Under the pieces are notes generated by a model that saw only the letters and a list, made by a program, of their open reading frames with translations, ran no database searches and was not told where the DNA came from. 64,000 nucleotides of DNA from Microbotryum silenes-acaulis. Lineage: Eukaryota; Basidiomycota; Microbotryomycetes; Microbotryales; Microbotryaceae. Position numbers and translations under genes: made by a program. This document shows, one piece after another, positions 56,933 through 64,000 of the stretch (positions within the stretch are counted from its first letter, which is position 1; every line of letters starts with the position of its first letter). Location of the stretch: contig QPFY01000001.1 of assembly GCA_003665825.1 (NCBI GenBank), forward strand, positions 1,109,001 to 1,173,000, in the 5' to 3' direction.

Positions 56933-57032
56933 TCTTCCCTTCTTTCCTTATCTTTTCCTTATTTCCTTTCCTTTTTTTTCTCTCTTTTCTTCTCTTTTTT
57001 CCTTCCTTTCCTTCTTTTTTTGTTTTTCCACT
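56933..57032 (+). repeat. Polypyrimidine tract of about 100 nt
   Basis: The plus strand is almost pure T and C over about 100 nt, with only two or three purines, in TTTCC/CTTTT-type blocks. Long homopyrimidine tracts can form triplex structures or act as strong promoter initiator regions. It directly precedes the frameshifted ORF at 57057. Confidence 0.6.
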
Positions 57033-57056
57033 TCACCGGCAACTCCCTGGACATGG

Positions 57057-57757
57057 GTGGCGGCCCCCATTTCTGGCTATGTCGTGTGCTTCACCGCCTC
57101 GTCACTCGAGCTCGTCATCACCCTTGCGGCTGCGGGGATCTTCCATCGAAACATTTGTGCGAGCACGCTGCTGCACAACCACGGCACACCCCTGCTTCTC
57201 GGCTTCAACAACGCTACATGTAACGGTTTCGAGTCAAAAAACCGTTCCTCAGCGTCGACCCCGACACGATCGTCAACTCATTCATCTGCACCCGCCAAGA
57301 CCCTGAAAGTTTTCGCCCGCACAGCTCGGTATATGACGAAATTAAGACCGTGCACAAGACGGTCGTGTCAGTGTTGGCGAGGTACTTTGTGGATGCCGAC
57401 AAGGGCGGTGAAACCGTATGGGACCGTTTCCACTTCGGCGCGTATCGTATCCCACCCGGCAAGATGTCGGCAATCGCCCATGCACGTAGTGGCCTGTACA
57501 ACAATAAAACCCGACGTAAGCTTGGGCAGGGGATGAGCGTGTTTAGAATGTGCGCCAAAGACCTCGAAGGCCGATCCAGACCGCTGGGAGTCTTGTACAG
57601 GGTTATCATGCAGGAGGAGCCTGTGGCTGCGCACAGGAAGCTGCTCTGGCGCAGCCCTGATCGCCTACGGCAAGAAATTCTCGAACTGACGGGGGCGGAT
57701 TGGCGTAGGCAACTCAAGGTGGCGCTGAGCAAAAAAATGCGGGCGCCCAAAGTGTAG
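57057..57757 (+). pseudogene. Broken ORF with a kinase-like loop, frameshifted at an A run
   Basis: The first frame reads LVITLAAAGIFHRNICASTL, then PLLLGFNNATCNGFES up to an A6 run near 57236. The next frame then reads KPFLSVDPDTIVNSFICTRQ and continues open to the stop at 57755-57757 (ending KKMRAPKV). One extra base at the A run would join them. The HRN...GFN spacing recalls a protein-kinase catalytic loop and DFG, but the catalytic Asp residues are missing. The family is not certain. It is a broken gene or contains a homopolymer sequencing error. Confidence 0.35.
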
Positions 57758-57914
57758 CCTTGGTCCGCGATTCTGTAATCCGAACGCTGCACAGCTCTAA
57801 GTCTGCTCAAGCATAGTGACAAGAAGGGAGCCGAGAGCAGAAAGGAGAAGAAGAAAAAGGCAAAAACAGAAACAGAAAAAGAGCTTGCCACTGCTTCGAG
57901 TCAACGAGCTCGGA

Positions 57915-58083
57915 CTACACGCGCAACCCTCAACCGCACGGAATTGATGTGGGCAAAAGCTCGATGTTGTAATATCTTGCATCCCATAAGGCATTCGGCC
58001 CGAAAACATCGAGCTTATGCAGATGGTCACCGTTGCGGATTACAGCCACATGAATTCCGTGCGGTTGAGGGTTGCGCGTGTAG
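57915..58083. repeat. Long inverted repeat, 38-bp arms
   Basis: The arm 57915-57952 (starting CTACACGCGCAACCCTCAAC) is repeated inverted at 58046-58083 with a single mismatch (GAATTGATG against GAATTCATG). A second inner pair, AAGCTCGATGTT and AACATCGAGCTT (57958-57969 and 58006-58017), extends the symmetry. The transcript of either strand could fold into one long hairpin with a small bulge. It could be a MITE, a foldback element or a hairpin RNA. Confidence 0.8.
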
Positions 58084-58215
58084 CCTCATCACGGGGCGGG
58101 CTGGCCGCCATTCTTGTGAGATTTTTCAACGTTCGTTTTCAGAGTGGTGTGAATGTGGATGCAATAACAGAACTAGGTTGAGAATAGCTCTACGTAGAGT
58201 TACCAAACTCGTGCC

Positions 58216-58900
58216 ATGAGAGCGAACAAGAGAAGAAGAAGGAAGGGCTCGAGCGACCACGTCGATACTTGCTCGGGGCGGCTTCGACGTCGCCTCGCCC
58301 AGTGGTCGGGAGGAGTGATCTTACAGGAACCGATAGCCAGTTCGATCACGGACAAATTAAAGCGAGCCATGGCGAACGCGAGAATTAGGCATCGGCAAGA
58401 CTCCTTTCGACGACGAACACCTCCTGGCCATCGATGGGATCGGGATACGGAGGGGCCTCCCTTGAAGCTCGACTCCAACGACCTCTGGCCTTTCGCCATC
58501 AAGCGCATATCGACCCTTCCTTCTTACGAGGACCGATCCTCGATGATGCGCATTCATCCCGTCTTCCATCTCTCGCTTCCATGTTTCGTTTCTCGAACCT
58601 CATCGGCCTCACCGCCTCAATGCTCCGCCTTGGCGCCGGCAAGGCGCCCGGTCGTGCGAATCCTGCGGAGGGTCGGCAGGAGGCATGGGGGCGCGACGAA
58701 GGTTGGCGTAAAGGGCACGAGACTCCTGATAACGAAGGATCTGATCCTGTACGAGTTGCTGCGCATCCCCAAGACGATCACAACGTTATCGAACATCGGG
58801 AACAGCGGTCTGCTCGATGGTGTCATCAGCCCCGGTCGGGAAATCAGCGCGAGTGGATCGCAGTCGAAAGGGAGACTCGACCACCGAGCACCGAGCAGCT
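58216..58900 (+). pseudogene. Ty3/gypsy integrase C-terminus and chromodomain remnant
   Basis: Plus-strand frames read GPPLKLDSNDLWPFAIKRIS and then MRIHPVFHLSLPCF, the hallmark end of chromovirus integrases (KL..K..GPF.I, IHPVFHVSLL). Further on, RRHGGATKVGVKG and, in another frame, AAHPQDDHNVIEHREQ match the start and end of the integrase chromodomain. At least one frameshift separates the chromodomain pieces and no complete ORF exists. It is a degenerate element fragment. Confidence 0.6.
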
Positions 58901-59021
58901 GGCGAAGCCAAGGACGCATTGCACCTTGAGGGTGGTCGGATACGGCTAGGAACAAACGGAGTCCACCTTTGAAGCAGACACCGAGACACGGCGGGCGAGA
59001 TGACGGAGACGAGGTACTCAG

Positions 59022-59999
59022 TCAAGGTCTGGCCGTACTCGCCCTTCTTTGGGTCGCAGCAGAGTCGGTCGGCCATTCGATAGCGTGTGCAAAACACAGA
59101 CTTCCCTTCGTTCCTTCCCCCCGTTTGATGCGGACGAGGTGGTATCCGGAGCGCAGATCGAGCTTGATGGGGATTCTGAAAGAGCGAAGTCGGCCGAGCG
59201 CTTTCAGAATCAGAGGCAAGGGGCCTCGTTTGGTGAAGGTGACAACGTTGAGTGCCCTGTAGTCGACGTAAAGGCGAAGCGATCCATCCTTCTGGCGAAC
59301 GAAGAGAATGGGTGGGCCAGCTGGTGGTGTCGACGGGTGGACGAGCGCCTTGGCGAGGTCCTCATCGATCCACATCGCGAGTGCCTGAAAGCCCTTTTCG
59401 CACAAAGTGTAGAGAGGGCCGAAAGGACGTTGCTTGGCGTCTGCCATCTCGATGGCGAGATCGAAAGGTCGATCGGGTGGAAAGAGTGTCGGTCTTGCCC
59501 TTTGGATATTGCCTGTACCGGGAGGTGGTGGTGCTCTGAAGGGAGCGCAGATTCCACCCCATCGATGCATTCGGCAGAGGGGACTTCCTCTAAGGTCGAT
59601 CGCAAGTACGGGTGCGCTGGATCGCAGATGGTCGGGCCAGGGCGGGGCTCGATCGATAGAGCGATCGAACAAGATGCTGATCGAAAGCGTCGGCGGAAAC
59701 GAGGGCAACGTCCAGAGCGCGATCGGGCGCCGAGTGTACGAGTGGGAGGCCCTGAAGGCTGTCAACACCAACCGCGGCTGAATGTCCACACGGTGCTTTG
59801 CGAGCACGGCACGTAAACGTGAGTGCATTGCTATTGCCCGCTCGACGAGAGTCGAGCCTGAGATCGAGGGTTCGAGGCAGAAGTCGAGAGGCAGGACGAG
59901 ATGATTGAAAGGCCGCCAGCCGAGTAAGAAACTAGCGAGTAGGCTGAAAGGAGCGGATAGGTCGCTGCTACACGCTGCTACATCCTCGAGAGCCTGCAC
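59022..59999 (-). pseudogene. Ty3/gypsy reverse transcriptase remnant
   Basis: The minus-strand frame carries the start of a gypsy [77 protein letters not shown] and [18 protein letters not shown]. The Asp in LDLRSGYH is the first RT catalytic residue. The frame is lost soon after RIKRGE, and the YLDD box, RNase H and integrase are not found downstream. The upstream part of the frame (59999 to about 59600) has no recognisable domain. It is opposed in orientation to the integrase fragment at 58216. Confidence 0.8.
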
Positions 60000-61888
60000 G
60001 CATCGCGTACGGGGTGGAAGCGAGACAGGTTAAAGAGCCGCTGACTGAATCATTTTAATGGCCATGTCAGCGGTAGGGAATCTACAAGATTGGGCGAGAG
60101 CTCCGAGGCGCAGACGAACCTTTACTCTCGACCGCAAACTGCCAATGCAGAGCCGGCAGCGACGCAGTAGTCCAGCGGGGAGGCAACAGTGTGCGTCAAA
60201 GAAGACTGCCCGATGGTCGAGTAGGCAATTGAGTACGGACTGCTGGCCATCGACTGCAAGGACACGGAGCGTTGAGCGGGCAACGGCTCCTCGACGAGGA
60301 GGGACGGCAAACCGAGGTAAACCAGACGCACCTCAAACCAAGACTCGCAAGCTCGAGCAGATCTGTGATTCTGTGGTCCCATATGCAGACTTCGACCACT
60401 GGCAGAACAGAGAGTCAGCTGTCGATCACGTCACCGAGCGAGCCTTTGAAACATTTCAGCCCACCATCAGTGTCACTACCAGCATCTGCCCCGTCACCGC
60501 CTTCGTCAGCTTTAAGGCGACAGCAAGTAAGGTCAGCTCGATCGCACAAGTCGGGATACGCCTTGCCTGCAAGACCCGGGCCGCCCAACTTGGTGGAAGT
60601 CAGATGATCTCGCGAGCTACGACTCACGGCGACCTGGAGCGGAATCTGTGAACGGGGAGCGATGAGAGGGCTGGGAATCCTGGATCGCCGTTCGTCGGCA
60701 TTGAGTAAAGATGATAGCAACTCGAGCTCGGCAAGAGGAGGTGGTCTTGGTCCAGATCCTTGGCGGCGTCGGCGCTCGGGTCTGGACATCGTCGCCGGCG
60801 CTCTGAACAGGTCGTGTGCTTCGACATGGAACGTGCAGGACATCTCATCCGACCGAGTGTACGAGAAGGGGTGCTTCTGCATGTCTAGTGATGGTCGTGG
60901 GGCGTGCGATGACGAGCGGCGTGAGTGAACTCGGACGTGCCAGTCATGGACGGCGGCGCGGTGACGCGAGGTCTCGCGAGGTGCGCGCGGCAGAGGGCGA
61001 GACCTGGCGCGACTACACGCCCAACCCTGCGGCGCGGGATTCCCAGGCGCGCCGATGAGCTGCGGCCAGATTGGCTTAATCACGAAGTTCCCAGGTGGGT
61101 TTCACCTGAGGCCCCCGCGAGAACTCGAGGGGGATCATGAGCTGCTGGGGATCAGACGCTTTGGTCTGGGTGAATGACCTGATCACGAAAACGACATCCC
61201 GGGGGGGATTGATTGGCTTTGCCCATCAAGTGGTCTGCTCCATCTGAGTGTATGACGAAAGTAAAAAAAAACTGGAATGATTGGCTTCATGACTAGTAAT
61301 CCGAGGAAAATACTGAGACGGTGCAACATTCATCGTTACACAGTCCAGCATTTAAAATGTAAACAAGTTGATCTTTGGCCAGGTACGCGACGCGTCAGCA
61401 CTGCAGACGCAGGACTCGGCAGTGTGAGCGCGTGACTTAGAGCGCGTGACTCCGCGTTCAGCGCTCACGCGGAGGGGCTATCTTGCAATTGCTCCGGAGA
61501 GTCACCGAGACGATTCGCCTTATTAGAAAGATTAGAAAGCCGCGCCCCGCCTTTTGGCCTTGTGTTACCCATTTCAATCGACCCTTACGGCGTACAACTT
61601 ACTTACGCACTATGCCAGTATCCGAGAGGCTGGATTCGGATCAACGCTTCTTCGATGATCTTGTAGAGAAATCAGGTTGCTCATGATGCCTGTGGTCGCA
61701 CGCGCCGCGCATTCTCGACGCACTGACTGTGGCTCAACCTTCGATCCTTCGCTGCCTTCTCTATCACAGAAGCAATCATCAGCATAACGAATTCTTCCAG
61801 GAGCATCGGATACCGCTGCGCAGTCTGCCCTCGACATAAGGATCGACGGCTGAGCCTTGCCCAAGCCCGGGCCCATTTCAAGACGAAT
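60000..61888. other. Degenerate region, probably more retroelement debris
   Basis: About 1.9 kb without a supportable intact gene. The minus strand around 60200-60400 (LRVLAVDGQQSVLNCLLDHR) weakly resembles a retropepsin region and would lie just upstream of the RT remnant, so this may be the gag-protease part of the same dead element. The 61250-61380 stretch is A/T-rich. No LTR could be delimited. Confidence 0.3.
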
Positions 61889-64000
61889 GTGCACAAAGAA
61901 CAAGTCCAACTGCAAGGCATCGGTGTTGGGGATCTTACCTGGGTATCATCCCCCGACAATGACGACCTTTTATTCGAAACCAACAATTCTGTCTCTTCTG
62001 TGAGCGAGCGGAGGTCTTCCAGTGTTGAGACTACGCGATCTGATGTGTCTGCATCTGCCCTAAAACCAGCTCGGCAGCGATGGGTCACCCTCGTCGGGCG
62101 GAACACCCGACTTCGACTACAGTTCGCACAACTATGCTCACAGTGGCGACGATAATGGCTTTGACAGCGATAATGGCTTCGAAGATCCATCGGCCGCGTA
62201 CGAGAGTCTAGACGACTTTGAATCAGACCGTGAGGGTGATGTTATCGGGTCCGAAGACGACGACGACATCGACAGAGATTGGCGCCGACCCCGAACACTT
62301 GCGCACATGATCAAGGGTCAGTTCAGCAGTCATGGGAGGTATTATTTGCCCTATGCTACTTATACATCATGGGCACATTTTTACATTATAGTGAATGCCG
62401 AACTCTTCAAGAGCTCAAGCCACCGCGCATCATCATCGAGCGTTCCGCATCCAAGCGATGAATGGTTCCCTTTTCCGAGCGCGGCTGTGAGTGGTCGTGA
62501 CCCGAGCGCCGAAGCCCTCTCAGCTTAGTAACTAATGCTGACTCTGGTCTGCGAATTCTTGGCCACAGATGTGCGTGGTCTCTCTCTTCTGGCGATCACC
62601 CCACCGTCGCATGGGCGCGCAAGAGTTCCAAGAAATACTCGAGTTTGCACAAGTCCTCGGCGTGACCAAGCTGCCTTCGATCAAAACCATCAAAACCTTC
62701 CTATGCAACCTACTCGACGAAATCCAGCTGTTCCATCCCCGGCCAGTTGTCATTCCTAACAACCGCACAATCTTCGTCATTCCTCCATCTGATTTTGTCA
62801 TTGCAGTGCGTTCCCAGTGGCACTCACTCTGACTCCGCGTCCAGTGCCCCCAGCCAGTGCCCCCCGCTGACGCACGCTCTCTTATATGCCCGCAGGCGCT
62901 GGCTACCCCCACACTCGTCGAGCAATTAGAGTTCTACCCCTCCTATGACGACAAAGATTTTGTGCAATCGGCCTGTCAAACTGCGCGCTGGCGCCACACA
63001 TTACCGGCACCCATTTGAACACCGATGGCTTCGCATGACGGCATCGACTATTTCGCCCAGGAAGTCGTACTTCAAAGAGGTGGAGGATACCTCTTTATCG
63101 ACTCCACCCACAACCACGTACTCTGCGCACTGGCGGTTCCTGCGGTCCTCCGCGACGATGGTAGCTTCTGCGTTCAACTCCCGCCCGCGGATATGCCGGA
63201 CTTATCGTCGTCGCCACTTTCAGACCGGGCGTGGTCCCTAATGCCGTTGGAGTTGCTCGGGCCTCCGATCGCAAGGGAAGTGGAGCTGGAGAGGAGGAGG
63301 ATCATACGTAAGTGCATGAGACAAGTCCGAACATTTCGCCACGCCTGACACGGCCACTTTGCGCACGCAGGACTGTCTGCAGATCGAGAGGTGCTGCTAC
63401 CCTGTTTGCCGGCGTCGAGTGCCTCGAGAGCCGCAGCCCGAGGCGGACGACTTCTGACTGTCCCGCTGCGGATGTTCTTGGATGATTTTGGCGGTGGGGA
63501 GTCGAAGCGTTACTACAAGATGTTCGTGGTCAGTGCAGACTCACTCCCAAACACCCATGTGGGAGATTACACTGTACTGATTCGCCCCCGGCGCATGCAA
63601 CAGTGCTCGATCCAGACTCTGGGTTTGCCGGCTTCGCAGTTAAGCCGCCGATTCTCGCTTCAACACATCGCTGTGACCGCTTGGGGAGAGGCACTCGATC
63701 TAGCGGAGGCTGTGCTTACGGACATTATGTGCGTGTGATGTGACTGTGTCGAGCCAGCCGGCGAATTTTGGCTGACTCATGCAACAAACTCTAGTGCCAC
63801 GCTTTCATCGCCCGTTGAGGCCATTGATGGTCGTACCGGAGCCCCTGTACAGTTTTGGACGCCACTGCTATACACGGCACACGACACACCGATGGCTGCC
63901 GAAGTCTCTGCCCGTCCAATTGGGGCCGCAGCACGCTTCCCCTGCCGCTGCTGTCGATGGGGCGGATCTCCCGCCGACCGACTGACGTTCGACACCCTAA
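61889..64000 (+). pseudogene. Plavaka-type (CACTA-like) DNA transposon transposase, 5' part, with a nonsense codon; runs off the window
   Basis: Spliced plus-strand pieces match the N-terminal half of basidiomycete Plavaka transposases. An acidic region (DDFESDREGDVIGSEDDDDI) is followed by DEWFPFPSAA and then MCVVSLFWRSPHRRMGAQEF. LGVTKLPSIKTIKTFL, TLVEQLEFYPSYDD and ARWRHTLPAPI precede TPMASHDG. Later blocks are GGGESKRYYKMFV, LPASQLSRRFSLQHIAVTAW and SARPIGAAARFPCRCCRWGG (the CRRC-like zinc block). Likely introns are 62485-62568 (approximate), 62809-62896, 63307-63370, 63529-63600 and 63730-63794. Between APIx and TPM, where the family reads straight through, lies an in-frame TGA (63016-63018). 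The DDE catalytic part would be beyond the right edge. No terminal inverted repeat was identified. Confidence 0.7.

Noticed and set aside
57214..57891. Minus-strand 225-codon frame
   Set aside because: The Phe/Ser/Leu-rich start comes from a purine-rich tract. The opposite strand has the more protein-like frames.
59049..59816. Plus-strand 255-codon frame
   Set aside because: Antisense of the gypsy RT remnant, which is clearly coded on the minus strand.
1..64000. tRNA, rRNA, CRISPR arrays or a biosynthetic gene cluster
   Set aside because: I scanned by eye for T-loop-like GGTTCGA motifs, spaced repeats and core biosynthetic enzymes and found none that hold up. The window is ordinary nuclear gene sequence plus mobile DNA.

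Overview
The window is intron-dense nuclear DNA from a fungus, most likely a basidiomycete yeast of the Pucciniomycotina (Rhodotorula/Microbotryomycetes type). The reasons are a high GC content, very short introns (mostly 60-100 nt), C/T-rich leaders, a family set typical of basidiomycetes, and remnants of basidiomycete-type transposons. All gene models were spliced by hand. Exon phases were checked, and every complete model closes to a whole number of codons.

Layout. 1-9 kb: the 5' part of an acidic nuclear-type protein (minus), head to head with glutamate decarboxylase; then a TMX2-like thioredoxin-fold membrane protein, a possible small unrecognised gene, and a gamma-glutamylcyclotransferase-like protein. 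9-16 kb: a broken SKT5/CHS4-like chitin synthase activator beside a structurally complete Ty1/copia retrotransposon (203-bp LTRs, CACGG target duplication). 17-54.7 kb: a conserved housekeeping and regulatory block. It holds an acidic protein with possible ETAA1-like features, a REEP/HVA22-type ER protein, GID4 with a very large insertion, a four-finger C2H2 factor, SRP receptor beta, a cysteine-rich type I membrane protein, an endonuclease III homologue, a gamma-tubulin complex component, N-myristoyltransferase, an acyl-CoA dehydrogenase ending in AKL, a Zn(II)2Cys6 factor, a FAM86/EFM3-like methyltransferase, a multi-pass membrane protein and a GH43 glycosidase. 54.7-64 kb: a repeat-rich, gene-poor end with an ion-channel-like fragment, a frameshifted ORF, a long inverted repeat, two opposed Ty3/gypsy remnants and a decayed Plavaka-type (CACTA-like) transposase that runs off the window.

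The genes do not form one pathway or cluster. The window is notable mainly for gene structure and mobile DNA: four GC-AG introns fixed by protein homology, several micro-exons of 14-25 nt, a start codon apparently split by an intron, in-frame introns of 3n length, and a copia element whose primer-binding site matches the anticodon region of a methionine tRNA. I found no tRNA, rRNA or CRISPR features and no metabolic gene cluster.
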